This document shows, piece by piece, positions 1 through 9,875 of a stretch of DNA of 64,000 nucleotides. Where the stretch lies: positions 177,635 to 241,634 of the forward strand of contig JAJBSV010000016.1 of the NCBI GenBank assembly GCA_020861185.1, written 5' to 3'. Each line of letters opens with the position of its first letter. The first letter of the stretch is position 1. The translations under genes were made by a program, and so were the position numbers. Origin of the DNA: Ruminococcus sp. GTDB lineage: Bacteria > Bacillota > Clostridia > Oscillospirales > Ruminococcaceae. A model generated the notes under the pieces. It worked only from the letters and a program-made list of their open reading frames with translations, made no database searches and was not told the DNA's origin.

Positions 1-375
1 GAGTTCGGTTCCGAAGACACCAAGGAAACCAGAGGAAGAAAGTTCTATATCGAGCTTCCCGAGGCTAAGGTCAACGAAGAAGCATTGGCTCCTTACCTCA
101 ACAAGGAAGTTATCTGCGGCGTTCGTCCCGAGTGCATCCACGACGAGGAAATGTTCATCTCCTCCGCCAAGACCGGTATCATCGAGGCAACCGTCAACGT
201 AGCCGAAATGATGGGTGCCGAGACTTATCTCTACATCACCTGCGAGGGCATCAACATGACCGCCCGTGTTTCCAACCGTTCGACCGCAAGACCTCAGGAT
301 GTTATCACCTGCGCTCTTGATGCCAACAGAATCCACCTGTTCGACAAGGAAACCGAGAAGACCATCATAAACTGA
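1..375 (+). CDS. UgpC/MsmX-type sugar ABC transporter ATPase, C-terminal part
   Basis: The reading frame is open from base 1 and ends with TGA, so only the last 124 residues of the protein are present. The visible part is the regulatory TOBE-like tail of MalK/UgpC/MsmX ATPases, recognised by the GVRPE turn (about residues 39-43 of this fragment) and the late LFDKETEK segment that usually closes these proteins. Such ATPases energise several sugar importers at once. The window carries three sugar-binding lipoproteins without permeases or ATPases beside them, so this subunit may serve them; that link is inference. The nucleotide-binding domain lies outside the window. A hairpin terminator follows. 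Confidence 0.85.
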   Translation, partial: EFGSEDTKETRGRKFYIELPEAKVNEEALAPYLNKEVICGVRPECIHDEEMFISSAKTGIIEATVNVAEMMGAETYLYITCEGINMTARVSNRSTARPQDVITCALDANRIHLFDKETEKTIIN

Positions 376-401
376 TAGTATCCAACGAACATATAGAATT
401 T

Positions 402-434
402 AATGCGGCTGCACACTGTAGCCGCATTTTTCTT
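402..434 (+). terminator. Rho-independent terminator
   Basis: A 9-bp stem (AATGCGGCT / AGCCGCATT) with a 9-nt loop is followed by a T-rich tract. It ends the ATPase transcript. The next gene starts 16 bases further on. Confidence 0.85.
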
Positions 435-449
435 AGAAAGGCTTATATT

Positions 450-1664
450 ATGAAGAAAATCATATCTATAATCTTAGCAGTATGTTTACTGTGTGGGTGC
501 TTAACCGCCTGCGGAAAGGAGACCTCTGTGGCTCTTGAAACAATCGAAAATCCCGAAACCTATGAGGATTACCTCAACAACGCAAAAATAATCTCCCTCA
601 CCCAGACCGGCAACACCTATCGTCTAAAGCAGGCTATTGAAAAAGCCGAGAGCGGAGAGGACTGCAACATCGTCTATATCGGCGGCTCAATCACCGAAGG
701 CGACGGGCTCGAGACCTGCTATGCCTATCGCTCGTTCACCTATTTTCAGGAGAAGTTCGGCAAGGGTAACGGCGATAACGTCCACTACTACAACTCCGGA
801 ATAAGCGGCACGCCCTCAACCTTGGGAGCTCTCAGATTCGAGGACGACGTCGAAGCTTATGACCCGGATATCGTCTTCATCGAGTTCGCTGTCAACGACA
901 GTAACAGCGATGAATACTACGACGCCTTCGAGAGCCTTATCCGCGACTGCCTCGAGTGCGAATCTCAGCCGGCGGTAATCCTCCTGTTCGCGAGAATGGA
1001 GGAGGGCTATACCTCTCAGGAGTGGAAAAAAGAAATCGGCGAGTACTATGACCTGCCGATGATAAGCTATGCCGACGGTATTACTTATCTCTTCGATAAC
1101 GGCGCTCTTGAGTGGAGCGAGTTCTCGGATGACTATACCCATCCGAACGCCGACGGCAACGCAGTTGTAGCCGAGTTCATCGCCTACTTCTTTGATGAGG
1201 TCGACCGCCTCGACGGAAGCACTTCCGACATCACAATTCCCAATGCAATGTATGGTTGCACATATGAGAACGCCCATATGCTCCAGCGCTCGGTTTACAC
1301 TCCCGAGGACATGGGCTCGTGGAAGAACAAGAGCTCCGGCTTCCACTATTCTGACGGCTGGACAAAGACCTATGACGAGTCGAACGACCCGCTCGTCTTC
1401 ACATTCACCGGCACCAACGCCTATGTTGTATACCCGACCTCTTCGGGCTCGGAATACGGCACTCTCGAAGCAAAAGTATATTTCAACGGCGAGCTTGTAA
1501 ACACCGAAATCTTCAACGAATACGATGAGAGCGGTTGGTTCTGCCCGTCGGTCGGAATCCTCTATAAAGCCGAAGAAAGCGGCGAATACCGCGTGGAATT
1601 CACCGCTTATGGAGATAACGTAAAGTGTGATTTGCAGGTTCTGGCTGTTGCTTATACAGACTGA
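450..1664 (+). CDS. SGNH/GDSL-family lipoprotein esterase
   Basis: This is a 404-residue lipoprotein: a hydrophobic leader ends in LTAC with the lipid-bearing Cys at residue 21. The SGNH hydrolase blocks follow: GGSITEGDG with nucleophile Ser80, the AVND block with Asn149, and D-Y-T-H with Asp228 and His231. The last ~130 residues form a beta-rich C-terminal domain that may bind carbohydrate. SGNH proteins of this type usually remove acyl groups from polysaccharides; placement near xylosidases would suit acetyl-xylan deacetylation, but the substrate is inferred. The start is set by AGAAAGG just upstream. Its end overlaps the end of the convergent proC by 13 bp. Confidence 0.8.
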   Translation: MKKIISIILAVCLLCGCLTACGKETSVALETIENPETYEDYLNNAKIISLTQTGNTYRLKQAIEKAESGEDCNIVYIGGSITEGDGLETCYAYRSFTYFQEKFGKGNGDNVHYYNSGISGTPSTLGALRFEDDVEAYDPDIVFIEFAVNDSNSDEYYDAFESLIRDCLECESQPAVILLFARMEEGYTSQEWKKEIGEYYDLPMISYADGITYLFDNGALEWSEFSDDYTHPNADGNAVVAEFIAYFFDEVDRLDGSTSDITIPNAMYGCTYENAHMLQRSVYTPEDMGSWKNKSSGFHYSDGWTKTYDESNDPLVFTFTGTNAYVVYPTSSGSEYGTLEAKVYFNGELVNTEIFNEYDESGWFCPSVGILYKAEESGEYRVEFTAYGDNVKCDLQVLAVAYTD

Positions 1665-2473
1665 CCCATCAATTTCGACTTTTCTTCGCAAGCCTTAACC
1701 GCCTGCATGATAATGTTTTCGAATTTCTGCTCTTCCAGCACCTTCACCGCTTCTATAGTGGTGCCGCCGGGGGAGCAGACGTTTATTTTGAGCTGTTCGG
1801 GGGAGATGTCCGACCGGAGCACCATCTCCGCCGCACCTTTCACGGTCTGGGCGGCAAAAATCTTGGCGGATTTCTCGTCCATTCCGCCATTTATTCCTGC
1901 CTTGATGAGCCCGTCAATGAACATATAAACGTAAGCGGGACCCGAGCCACTGATGCCGGTGACGATGTCCATAAGGCTCTCGTCAACGACAGAAGCCTTG
2001 CCGAAGGATGAGAAAATCTCGACCACTTTCGAAAGCTCCTCATCGGAGACGTTTCCGTTACGGCAGATTCCGCTCATCCCGACTCCGACGAGTGCCGGAG
2101 TGTTCGACATGACGCGGACAATTTTCGCATCAGCCCCGAAGTAGCTCTCAAGCGTCGCGATCTTCTTGCCCACTAAAATTGAGACGATGACCGCCGACTT
2201 CTTTACTTCACCGATTTCGCTCATAAGAGCCTCGAGCGACTGCGGCTTGACGGCGAGAATAATCAAATCGGCGTCTTTGACGGCTTCGCTCGGCTCCTGA
2301 TAAGCCTTTACTCCGAGTTTTTCAGCCTTAGCCCGGCAAACGTCCGCCTTGTCGGCTCCCAAAAGATTCTCAACCGGCAGGATTCCTCCCGAGACAATCC
2401 CTCCGAGAATCGCTCCGCCCATGTTGCCGAGTCCCACGACTGCGGCATTTTTTATTTCAGTAGTATTATTCAT
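1652..2473 (-). CDS. proC: Pyrroline-5-carboxylate reductase
   Basis: ProC reduces 1-pyrroline-5-carboxylate to proline with NAD(P)H in the cytosol. The 273-residue product has the normal family length. It opens with the dinucleotide-binding GLGNMGGAI, followed by ILAVKPQ, and carries the GSGPAY and late SPGGTT signatures of the C-terminal dimer domain. The frame stays open upstream to 2527, but the ATG at 2473 is chosen because a perfect AGGAGG lies just before it. The last 13 bp overlap the end of the SGNH esterase gene in convergent orientation, so the two share their 3' ends. It is divergent from the GH3 gene. Confidence 0.95.
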   Translation of the reverse strand: MNNTTEIKNAAVVGLGNMGGAILGGIVSGGILPVENLLGADKADVCRAKAEKLGVKAYQEPSEAVKDADLIILAVKPQSLEALMSEIGEVKKSAVIVSILVGKKIATLESYFGADAKIVRVMSNTPALVGVGMSGICRNGNVSDEELSKVVEIFSSFGKASVVDESLMDIVTGISGSGPAYVYMFIDGLIKAGINGGMDEKSAKIFAAQTVKGAAEMVLRSDISPEQLKINVCSPGGTTIEAVKVLEEQKFENIIMQAVKACEEKSKLMGQSV

Positions 2474-2529
2474 AGAGATGACCTCCTTTGTTAAGAATAG
2501 AATAGCACAAAATAAGCCAAAACGCAAGT

Positions 2530-2560
2530 ATTATATGAGCCTCGCAATCTTGACAGTCAA
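2530..2560 (-). promoter_or_regulatory. proC promoter
   Basis: On the minus strand TTGACT (2555-2560) and TATAAT (2530-2535) are separated by 19 bp. The -35 overlaps the -35 of the divergent GH3 promoter. Confidence 0.5.
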
Positions 2561-2578
2561 TACAAAATCCAGTATAAT
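2550..2578 (+). promoter_or_regulatory. GH3-GH43 operon promoter
   Basis: Consensus TTGACA (2550-2555) and TATAAT (2573-2578) are separated by exactly 17 bp, 42 bp upstream of the GH3 start. Confidence 0.8.
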
Positions 2579-2619
2579 ATCTGTAGCAACTTTACTACGA
2601 ACAAAACAGGAGGACAACT

Positions 2620-4719
2620 ATGGATATTTATAAAGACAAAACAAAGTCGCCCGAAGAAAGGGCACATGACCTCGTCTCGAGGCTTACCGTCTGGGAGAAG
2701 TGCGAACAGCTCAAGTTCGGCGCTCCGGCTGTCGAGAGGCTCGGCGTCCCTGCCTATAACTGGTGGTGCGAGGGTCTTCACGGCACCGCTCGTGCCGGCG
2801 TCGCCACGATGTTCCCGCAGGCAATCGGAATGGCGGCATCGTTTGATGAAGAGCTTATCGGCGACATTGCCGAGGTCATCTCGGTCGAGACAAGAGCCAA
2901 GTATAACGAATATTCGAAGCAGGGCGACCGCGACATTTATAAGGGCTTGACGCTATGGTCTCCCAACATCAACATCTTCCGCGACCCCCGTTGGGGCAGA
3001 GGTCACGAGACCTACGGCGAGGACCCCTATCTCACGTCCCGCCTCGGCTGCTCCTTCGTAAAGGGCATCCAGGGCGACGGGAAATATCTTCGTGCCGCCG
3101 CCTGCGCCAAGCACTTCGCCGTCCATTCGGGACCGGAGGAATTAAGACATGAATTCAACGCAATAGCAGACCCGAAAGACTTGGAAGAGACCTATCTTCC
3201 CGCATTCGAAGCTCTTGTAAAAGAGGCGGATGTCGAGGGCGTCATGGGCGCATATAACAGGACCAACGGCGAACCTTGCTGTGGCAGTGAGTTTCTGAAG
3301 TCGACGCTCGACGAGTGGGGCTTCGACGGCTACTTCACCTCCGACTGCTGGGCTTTGCAGGACTTCCATCAGCACCACCACGTCACCGAAACCTATGAAG
3401 AATCGGCGGCTCTGGCGCTCAAGAATGGCTGTGATGTCAACTGCGGCAACACCTATATTCATCTCTATAAAGCATATCAGGATGGTTTGGTCACCGAGGA
3501 AGAGATTACAACCGCCTGCGAGCATCTTTTCAGAACGAGGTTCCGTCTCGGCATGTTCGACGAGACCGAATTTGACAGTCTCGGCTATATGGACGTTGAG
3601 ACAAAAGAGCACCTTGCGGTCAGCAAGCGTGCGGCGGATTCCGCATGTGTTCTTCTCAAGAACGACGGCATTCTCCCGCTCGACGCTTCCGAGATTCAGA
3701 CAATCGGCGTAATAGGACCGAACGCCCAGAATATCGGCGCACTTCGCGGCAACTACTACGGCACCGCTTCGAGATACGAAACAATCCTGATGGGCATTCA
3801 GGACGCATTCCCCGGAAGAGTTCTCTTCTCCGAGGGCTCCCACATGATTAAGGACAGATGCGAGGTCATGGCGTTCCCAGACGACAGAATCGCCGAGGCA
3901 AAGGCAATCGCCGAGCACAGCGACGTCGTCGTTCTCTGCGTCGGACTTGATGAAAGCCTCGAGGGCGAAGAAGGAGACGCCGGCAACGCCTATGCTTCCG
4001 GCGACAAGAAGGATTTAAGGCTCCCCGAGTCCCAGAGACATCTCGTAAGAGCGGTTCTGTCAACAGGCAAGCCCACAATCGTGGTTCTTGCGAGCGGCTC
4101 CTCGCTCAATCTTGAGGACGACAGACCGAACGCGCTTCTTCAGGCGTTCTATCCCGGTTCCGAGGGTGGTAAGGCAGTTGCGGACATCCTCTTTGGTAAG
4201 GTTTCGCCCTCCGGCAAGCTCCCCGTCACCTTCTACAAGACCACCGACGGCATGCCCGAGTTCACCGACTACTTCATGAGAGACAGAACTTATCGCTATG
4301 AGGATTTGTCTAAGGACAATGTCCTCTATCCCTTCGGCTTCGGCTTGACCTATTCAGATATCAAAGTCACTGATGTGAAGACTACTGTGGGCGAAGATGC
4401 AGTTCATGCTGAGGTTACCCTTACCAATTCCGTTGTTTCCGGTTCTGATGTGTTGCAGGTTTACTTCAAATCGACCTCCAAAGATGCCGTTAAGAATCAC
4501 GCACTCTGCGCCTTCAAGAAAGTCGAAGTCGCCGAGGGCGAGACGAAGACAGTCAGCCTCGACATTCCGCTTAAGAATCTCACCGTGGTAGACAACGACG
4601 GCAAGAGATATCTCGACAAGGACGCCGAGACAACCCTCTACTTCGGCACTTCTCAGCCGGACGATTTGAGCGTAAACCTCACCGGCAAGACCCCGATAGC
4701 GGTTAAGGTTTCGCTGTAA
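2620..4719 (+). CDS. GH3 beta-xylosidase/beta-glucosidase
   Basis: The 699-residue enzyme has no signal peptide, so it should act on imported oligosaccharides. Its GH3 TIM barrel shows the NWWCEGLHG, WSPNINIFRDPRWGRG and KHFAVHSGP segments typical of the xylosidase/arabinosidase branch. The catalytic nucleophile is Asp242 in YFTSDCWA. An alpha/beta sandwich (about 330-580) with the GLDESLEGEEGD loop follows, and then a fibronectin-III-like tail. Xylan oligosaccharides are the likeliest substrate, because a GH43 xylosidase gene follows after 59 bp; glucosidase activity cannot be excluded. The start has GGAGGA at the right distance. Confidence 0.88.
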   Translation: MDIYKDKTKSPEERAHDLVSRLTVWEKCEQLKFGAPAVERLGVPAYNWWCEGLHGTARAGVATMFPQAIGMAASFDEELIGDIAEVISVETRAKYNEYSKQGDRDIYKGLTLWSPNINIFRDPRWGRGHETYGEDPYLTSRLGCSFVKGIQGDGKYLRAAACAKHFAVHSGPEELRHEFNAIADPKDLEETYLPAFEALVKEADVEGVMGAYNRTNGEPCCGSEFLKSTLDEWGFDGYFTSDCWALQDFHQHHHVTETYEESAALALKNGCDVNCGNTYIHLYKAYQDGLVTEEEITTACEHLFRTRFRLGMFDETEFDSLGYMDVETKEHLAVSKRAADSACVLLKNDGILPLDASEIQTIGVIGPNAQNIGALRGNYYGTASRYETILMGIQDAFPGRVLFSEGSHMIKDRCEVMAFPDDRIAEAKAIAEHSDVVVLCVGLDESLEGEEGDAGNAYASGDKKDLRLPESQRHLVRAVLSTGKPTIVVLASGSSLNLEDDRPNALLQAFYPGSEGGKAVADILFGKVSPSGKLPVTFYKTTDGMPEFTDYFMRDRTYRYEDLSKDNVLYPFGFGLTYSDIKVTDVKTTVGEDAVHAEVTLTNSVVSGSDVLQVYFKSTSKDAVKNHALCAFKKVEVAEGETKTVSLDIPLKNLTVVDNDGKRYLDKDAETTLYFGTSQPDDLSVNLTGKTPIAVKVSL

Positions 4720-4778
4720 TTTAATTATCAGGCGCGTCCCAAAAAGGCGCGCCAAACTTTACTTGGAGATAACATTAT

Positions 4779-6233
4779 ATGATAAAAGGAACTAACCCAA
4801 TAATCAGCTGCGACATGCCCGACCCGGACGTGATTCGTGTCGGCGACACCTACTATATGTGCTCCACCACTATGTACTATATGCCCGGCGCGGCTATTCT
4901 TCGCTCCTATGACCTCATAAACTGGGAGTTCTGCTCGCATGTCTATGAGGCTCTGGAGGACACGCCCCGCCAGAACCTTGACGGCGAGAATAACGCCTAT
5001 GCCAACGGCATGTGGGCACCGAGCCTTCGATACCACGACGGCAGATTCTACGTCATTTTCATAGCGAACGACACCCGCAAGACCTACTGCTTCACCGCAG
5101 AGAATCCCGAGGGACCGTGGCAGGAGAGCTATATCGACGGCTTCTATCACGACTGCTCGGTGCTCTTTGACGACGACGGCAGGGTTTACATCATGTATGG
5201 AAACAGGAATATCAGAGTAACCGAGCTCAAGCCCGACCTGTCGGCTCCTCTTGAGGGAGGTTTTGATAAGATTGTAATCCGCGATGCTCCGGGCGACTTC
5301 CTTGGCTATGAGGGCTCACATTTCTATAAGATTAACGGCAAGTATTACGCCTTCTTCATCCACGCCGCACAAGGCGAATGGAGGAGAATTGAGGCGGCAT
5401 ATATGTCAGATAGCTTGGACGGCGAATGGGTCGGCGGCGACGTCATAGACTATAAGCTTCCAGACACCAATGGAGTCGCCCAAGGCGGAATCGTCGATAC
5501 TCCCGACGGCAGATGGTTCGGCGTCATCTTCGCCGACAGGGGAGCCGCCGGCAGAATGCCGAATCTCGTTCCCCTGCACTTCGACGAAACGGGCTTCCCA
5601 GTGTTCGATACTCCGTCGGAAACCGTCGAGAATACTTCCACAAGACCCAATTATAAGTATTCGCCGCTGTTCGTGTCGGACGATTTCACGAGCGCCAAGC
5701 TCAATCCCGCATGGGAGTTCAACCACAACCCAAAGCCAGGGTATTGGAGTACGGGCAACGGCAGATTCACTCTTACCACCGAGAAATTGTCGAACAGTGT
5801 CGAATTTGCCCGAAACACTCTGACGCAAAGGGCGAAATACCCCGAATGCGAGGCACATGTGACTCTCGATGCAAGTGGGCTTCAGGACGGCGACACCGCA
5901 GGGCTCACGATGCTACAGTACCAGTACGGCATAATCGGACTTGAAAAAGAGCAGGGGAGACTCTGGCTCGTCATGAAGTCGAGGGATAAGACACACGCTA
6001 AAATTCCGTTTGACGGGGATGTTGTGACTTTGGGAGTAAAGGGCAAGTTCTCGCTTGATAAGAGTGAAGTGCGGTTTATGTATCTTCGGGACGGAGAATG
6101 GACAGACTTCGGAGAGCCTGTTTATCCCACTTTTGATTTAAGACACTTCGTCGGTTGCCGAATCGGACTGTTTGTTTACTCGACAGAAAAAACTGGCGGA
6201 ACAGCTGAATTTTCACACTTCGTTTATAGGTAA
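4779..6233 (+). CDS. GH43 beta-xylosidase
   Basis: The 484-residue protein starts with a five-bladed propeller of GH43: base Asp15 in MPDPDVIR, pKa-modulating Asp125 in YHDCSVLF, and general acid Glu178 in GYEGSHFYK. From about residue 300 a C-terminal beta-sandwich (GH43 C2/DUF1349-like) follows, as in long xylan 1,4-beta-xylosidases. No signal peptide is present, so it is cytosolic and works with the upstream GH3 enzyme on imported xylo-oligosaccharides. The two genes are 59 bp apart with no terminator, suggesting one transcript. GGAGAT precedes the ATG. Confidence 0.88.
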   Translation: MIKGTNPIISCDMPDPDVIRVGDTYYMCSTTMYYMPGAAILRSYDLINWEFCSHVYEALEDTPRQNLDGENNAYANGMWAPSLRYHDGRFYVIFIANDTRKTYCFTAENPEGPWQESYIDGFYHDCSVLFDDDGRVYIMYGNRNIRVTELKPDLSAPLEGGFDKIVIRDAPGDFLGYEGSHFYKINGKYYAFFIHAAQGEWRRIEAAYMSDSLDGEWVGGDVIDYKLPDTNGVAQGGIVDTPDGRWFGVIFADRGAAGRMPNLVPLHFDETGFPVFDTPSETVENTSTRPNYKYSPLFVSDDFTSAKLNPAWEFNHNPKPGYWSTGNGRFTLTTEKLSNSVEFARNTLTQRAKYPECEAHVTLDASGLQDGDTAGLTMLQYQYGIIGLEKEQGRLWLVMKSRDKTHAKIPFDGDVVTLGVKGKFSLDKSEVRFMYLRDGEWTDFGEPVYPTFDLRHFVGCRIGLFVYSTEKTGGTAEFSHFVYR

Positions 6234-6291
6234 AAACGGGATAGCCCTTTTGAAAGAAAACTGTTCAAACCGTGGAAAATGCCGATTCTGC

Positions 6292-6320
6292 TTGATAAAA
6301 CGGATTCGGTTTGCTATAAT
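6292..6320 (+). promoter_or_regulatory. adhE promoter
   Basis: TTGATA (6292-6297) and TATAAT (6315-6320) are 17 bp apart. The leader to the adhE ATG is about 80 nt. I found no clear Rex-type redox operator (TTGTTAA-type palindrome) around it. Confidence 0.75.
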
Positions 6321-6407
6321 GATAGGCGTAAAAATATAATTCTTCCGTGGGAATGCGTATGGCTTGAACACCGTCCGCAGACCGCGAAAATACAATAGGA
6401 GGTATGT

Positions 6408-9056
6408 ATGGTGAAATCGGCAAAAACCGAAAGAACTCCCGTAGAAACCGTCGAAGCCCTTGAGGCAACAATCGCGAAGGTAAGAAAGGCTCAGGAGATT
6501 TTTGCAACCTACACTCAGGAGCAGGTTGACAAGATTTTTCTCGCCGCCGCTACCGCCGCAAATCAGGCAAGATTGCCGCTTGCTAAGATGGCTGTCGAAG
6601 AGACCGGAATGGGCGTTGTTGAGGACAAGGTTATCAAGAACAACTACGCCGCAGAGCATATCTACAATGCTTACAAGAACACCAAAACATGTGGAGTAAT
6701 CGAGGAGGACAAGGCTTACGGCACAAAGAAAATAGCCGAGCCTATCGGAGTTGTTGCGGCAGTTATCCCGACAACCAACCCGACATCAACCGCAATATTC
6801 AAGTGCCTCATCTCCCTCAAGACGAGAAACGCAATCATCATCAGCCCTCACCCGAGAGCAAAGAAGTGCACAACCGCGGCGGCAAAGCTGGTTCTCGAAG
6901 CTGCAGTCAAGGCGGGAGCTCCCGAGGGCATCATCGACTGGATTGACACCCCGACCCTCGAAATGACAAGCCTTCTTATGAAAGAGGCTGACATCATCCT
7001 CGCAACGGGAGGTCCCGGCATGGTCAAGTCAGCATATTCCTCCGGCAAGCCCGCACTCGGTGTTGGCGCCGGCAATACCCCCGCAATCATCGACAGCACT
7101 GCCGACATCAAGCTCGCGGTCAGCTCGATTATCCATTCAAAGACCTTCGACAACGGCATGATTTGCGCCTCCGAGCAGTCTGCAATCGTCCTTGACGACA
7201 TCTATGACGAGGTCAAGAAGGAATTCGCCTACAGAGGTTGCTACTTCCTTAATGACGAGGAGAAGGACAAGGTCAGAAAGACCATGATTATAAACGGCTC
7301 CGTCAATGCGAAGATTGTCGGTCAGCCGGCTCCGAAGATTGCTGAAATCTGCGGCATCTCCGTCCCTGAGGGAACCAAGATTCTTATCGGTGAGGTTGAC
7401 TCCGTCGACATCTCCGAAGAGTTCGCTCACGAAAAGCTTTCTCCTGTCCTCGCTATGTATCACGCCGAGAGCTTCGACGACGCTATTTCAAAGGCTGAGC
7501 ACCTTATCGCCGACGGCGGCTTCGGACACACCTCGTCCGTATATCTTGACGCAGTCACCGAACGCGAGAAGATTGACAAGTTCGCATCCAGAATGAAGAC
7601 CTGCAGAATCCTTGTCAACACCCCCGCATCCCACGGCGGTATCGGAGACCTTTACAACTTCAAGCTTTTGCCTTCGCTCACCTTGGGCTGTGGCTCATGG
7701 GGCGGCAACAGCGTCAGCGAGAACGTTGGAGTCAAGCACCTTATCAATATCAAGACAGTTGCTGAGAGGAGAGAGAATATGCTTTGGTTCCGTGCACCTG
7801 AGAAGGTTTACACCAAGAAGGGTTGCCTGCCCGTAGCTCTTGACGAGCTCAAGTATGTCATGGGCAAGAAGCGTTGCTTCATCGTAACCGACTCCTTCCT
7901 CTATCACAGCGGCGTTACCAAGTCCATCACAGACAAGCTTGATGAGCTCGGAATCGCTCACACCACCTTCTTCGATGTCGAGCCCGACCCGACACTTGCA
8001 AGCGCCAAGGCAGGTGCCGCGGCAATGACCTCCTTCCAGCCCGACTGCATCATCGCAATCGGCGGCGGCTCCGCTATGGACGCCGGCAAGATTATGTGGG
8101 TTCTTTATGAGCATCCCGATGCGGACTTCATGGACATGGCGATGAGATTCATCGACATCAGAAAGCGTGTTTATACCTTCCCGAAGATGGGCGAAAAGGC
8201 TTACTTCATCGCAGTTCCGACCTCCGCCGGTACCGGCTCCGAGGTTACACCTTTCGCTGTTATTACAGACGAAACTACTGGAATCAAGTATCCGTTGGCT
8301 GACTATCAGCTTCTCCCGAACATGGCAATCGTCGACATCGACTTCCACATGACAGCACCGAAGGGCTTGACTGCCGCTTCCGGCATCGACGCCGTAACCC
8401 ACGCTCTCGAGGCTTATGCTTCCGTCATGGCGACCGACTATACCGACAGCCTCGCAATCGGCGCTTTGAAGACTATATTCGAGTATCTCCCCAGAGCTTA
8501 CGACAACGGTCTTACCGATGAGGAAGCCCGTGAGAAGATGGCAAATGCCGCCACTATGGCAGGTATGGCGTTCGCAAACGCATTCCTCGGCATCAGCCAC
8601 TCGCTCGCACACAAGCTCGGCGCTTATCACCACATCGCTCACGGCGTTGCAAACGCTCTCGTCATCGAGGACGTCATGAGATACAACGCAAGCGAAGCTC
8701 CCCAGAAGATGGGAACCTTCTCGCAGTACGACCACCCGAACGCACTTCACAGATATGCCGAAATCGCAGATGCTCTTAACCTCGGCGGAAAAACGGACGA
8801 GGAGAAGCTTGAGAACCTCATCAAGGCTGTTCACGAACTCAAGCACCGTGTCGGAATCAAGGACACCATCGCTGAGTATGGCGTTGACGAGAAGAAGTTC
8901 CTCGACACTCTTGACGAGATGACCGAGTGTGCATTCGACGACCAGTGCACCGGCGCTAACCCGAGATATCCGCTCATCAGCGAACTCAAGCAGATTTATC
9001 TTGACGCATACTACGGCACTACTTTTACTGAAAAAGCAATGCCGAAGGCTGACTAA
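6408..9056 (+). CDS. adhE: Bifunctional aldehyde-alcohol dehydrogenase
   Basis: AdhE converts acetyl-CoA to acetaldehyde and then to ethanol, regenerating NAD+ in fermentation; it forms cytosolic spirosomes. The 882-residue length is standard. The N-terminal aldehyde dehydrogenase half (about 1-450) has catalytic Cys253 in GMICASEQS. The C-terminal iron alcohol dehydrogenase half (about 460-882) shows [10 protein letters not shown] and the metal-ligand segments [10 protein letters not shown] and [22 protein letters not shown] (6397-6402) sets the start. A small kinase-like gene follows after 18 bp without a terminator and is probably co-transcribed. Confidence 0.97.
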   Translation: MVKSAKTERTPVETVEALEATIAKVRKAQEIFATYTQEQVDKIFLAAATAANQARLPLAKMAVEETGMGVVEDKVIKNNYAAEHIYNAYKNTKTCGVIEEDKAYGTKKIAEPIGVVAAVIPTTNPTSTAIFKCLISLKTRNAIIISPHPRAKKCTTAAAKLVLEAAVKAGAPEGIIDWIDTPTLEMTSLLMKEADIILATGGPGMVKSAYSSGKPALGVGAGNTPAIIDSTADIKLAVSSIIHSKTFDNGMICASEQSAIVLDDIYDEVKKEFAYRGCYFLNDEEKDKVRKTMIINGSVNAKIVGQPAPKIAEICGISVPEGTKILIGEVDSVDISEEFAHEKLSPVLAMYHAESFDDAISKAEHLIADGGFGHTSSVYLDAVTEREKIDKFASRMKTCRILVNTPASHGGIGDLYNFKLLPSLTLGCGSWGGNSVSENVGVKHLINIKTVAERRENMLWFRAPEKVYTKKGCLPVALDELKYVMGKKRCFIVTDSFLYHSGVTKSITDKLDELGIAHTTFFDVEPDPTLASAKAGAAAMTSFQPDCIIAIGGGSAMDAGKIMWVLYEHPDADFMDMAMRFIDIRKRVYTFPKMGEKAYFIAVPTSAGTGSEVTPFAVITDETTGIKYPLADYQLLPNMAIVDIDFHMTAPKGLTAASGIDAVTHALEAYASVMATDYTDSLAIGALKTIFEYLPRAYDNGLTDEEAREKMANAATMAGMAFANAFLGISHSLAHKLGAYHHIAHGVANALVIEDVMRYNASEAPQKMGTFSQYDHPNALHRYAEIADALNLGGKTDEEKLENLIKAVHELKHRVGIKDTIAEYGVDEKKFLDTLDEMTECAFDDQCTGANPRYPLISELKQIYLDAYYGTTFTEKAMPKAD

Positions 9057-9074
9057 CAGGAAGGAGTGACGATA

Positions 9075-9824
9075 ATGAATCTTGATAATGTTGTTTCCGT
9101 AAGAAAGACAAAAACGATCTACCGCGATGGCGACCGTTGTATCAAAATGTTTGAGAAGGGCTACTCCAAGGCTGACATCCTCAACGAGGCTCTGAATCAG
9201 GCAAGAGTAGAGGAGACCGGCTTTGACATTCCCGCAATCATCGAGGTTACCACTCAGGACGGTCAGTGGGCAATCGTCTCCGAATTCATCGAGGGCGAAA
9301 CGCTTCAGGACCTCATGGACGCTCACCCCGAGAAGATGGATGAGTATCTTGAGCTCTTCGTTGACTTGCAGATTAAGATGCACTCCCTCAAGAGCCCGAG
9401 CCTCAACAAGCTCAAGGACAAGATGAACCGCAAAATGGGCGAAGCCGATATCGACGCTACAACCCGTTACGAGCTCAGAATGCGCCTCGAGTCCATGCCG
9501 AACCACGACAAGCTCTGCCACGGCGACTTCAACCCATCTAATATCATCATTGACAAAGACGGCGTTCCGCATGTCCTTGACTGGTCGCACGCCACTCAGG
9601 GAAATGCTTCCGCAGACGTAGCAAGAACCTACCTTCTCTTCTGCCTCAAGGGCAACATGCCTCTTGCAAAGAAGTATCTCAATATGTTCTGCAAGAAGTC
9701 AAATACCGCCCGCCAGTACGTCGAGAAGTGGATGCCTATCGTAGCCGCTTCCCAGTCCGTCAAGGGCAACGAAGCGGAGAGGGAATTCCTTCTTTCTTGG
9801 GTCAATGTCGTTGAGTACGAATAA
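9075..9824 (+). CDS. Aminoglycoside phosphotransferase-fold (APH) small-molecule kinase
   Basis: This 249-residue protein has the APH/choline-kinase fold. The Brenner-type catalytic loop HGDFNPSNII and the metal-binding VLDWSHA (in place of the usual IDW/IDF) are intact, and an N-terminal ATP-binding part contains IVSEFIEGETL. Such proteins phosphorylate hydroxyl groups of small molecules; the substrate is unknown and resistance is not implied. GTG 9066 is in frame but lies inside the AAGGAG ribosome binding site, so the ATG at 9075 is chosen. It sits 18 bp behind adhE and ends in a strong terminator, so the two genes form an operon. Confidence 0.75.
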   Translation: MNLDNVVSVRKTKTIYRDGDRCIKMFEKGYSKADILNEALNQARVEETGFDIPAIIEVTTQDGQWAIVSEFIEGETLQDLMDAHPEKMDEYLELFVDLQIKMHSLKSPSLNKLKDKMNRKMGEADIDATTRYELRMRLESMPNHDKLCHGDFNPSNIIIDKDGVPHVLDWSHATQGNASADVARTYLLFCLKGNMPLAKKYLNMFCKKSNTARQYVEKWMPIVAASQSVKGNEAEREFLLSWVNVVEYE

Positions 9825-9837
9825 TCTTTAGAAACAT

Positions 9838-9875
9838 CAAAGCGCATCGGTTAGTAGCCGGTGCGCTTTTTGTTA
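9838..9875 (+). terminator. Terminator of the adhE operon, probably bidirectional
   Basis: The stem AAAGCGCATCGG / CCGGTGCGCTTT (one G-T pair) is followed by a T-run. The T-run reaches the stop codon of the convergent tmk, so it may serve both strands. Confidence 0.85.

Noticed and set aside
6234..6407. A Rex operator controlling adhE
   Set aside because: No TTGTTAA-like palindrome was found near the promoter.
7695..9590. 631-codon open frame on the minus strand opposite adhE
   Set aside because: It is antisense to a certain gene, has no family features or ribosome binding site, and is explained by the codon bias of adhE. The same applies to long frames at 27184-28566 (+), 34696-35988 (+) and 816-1691 (-).
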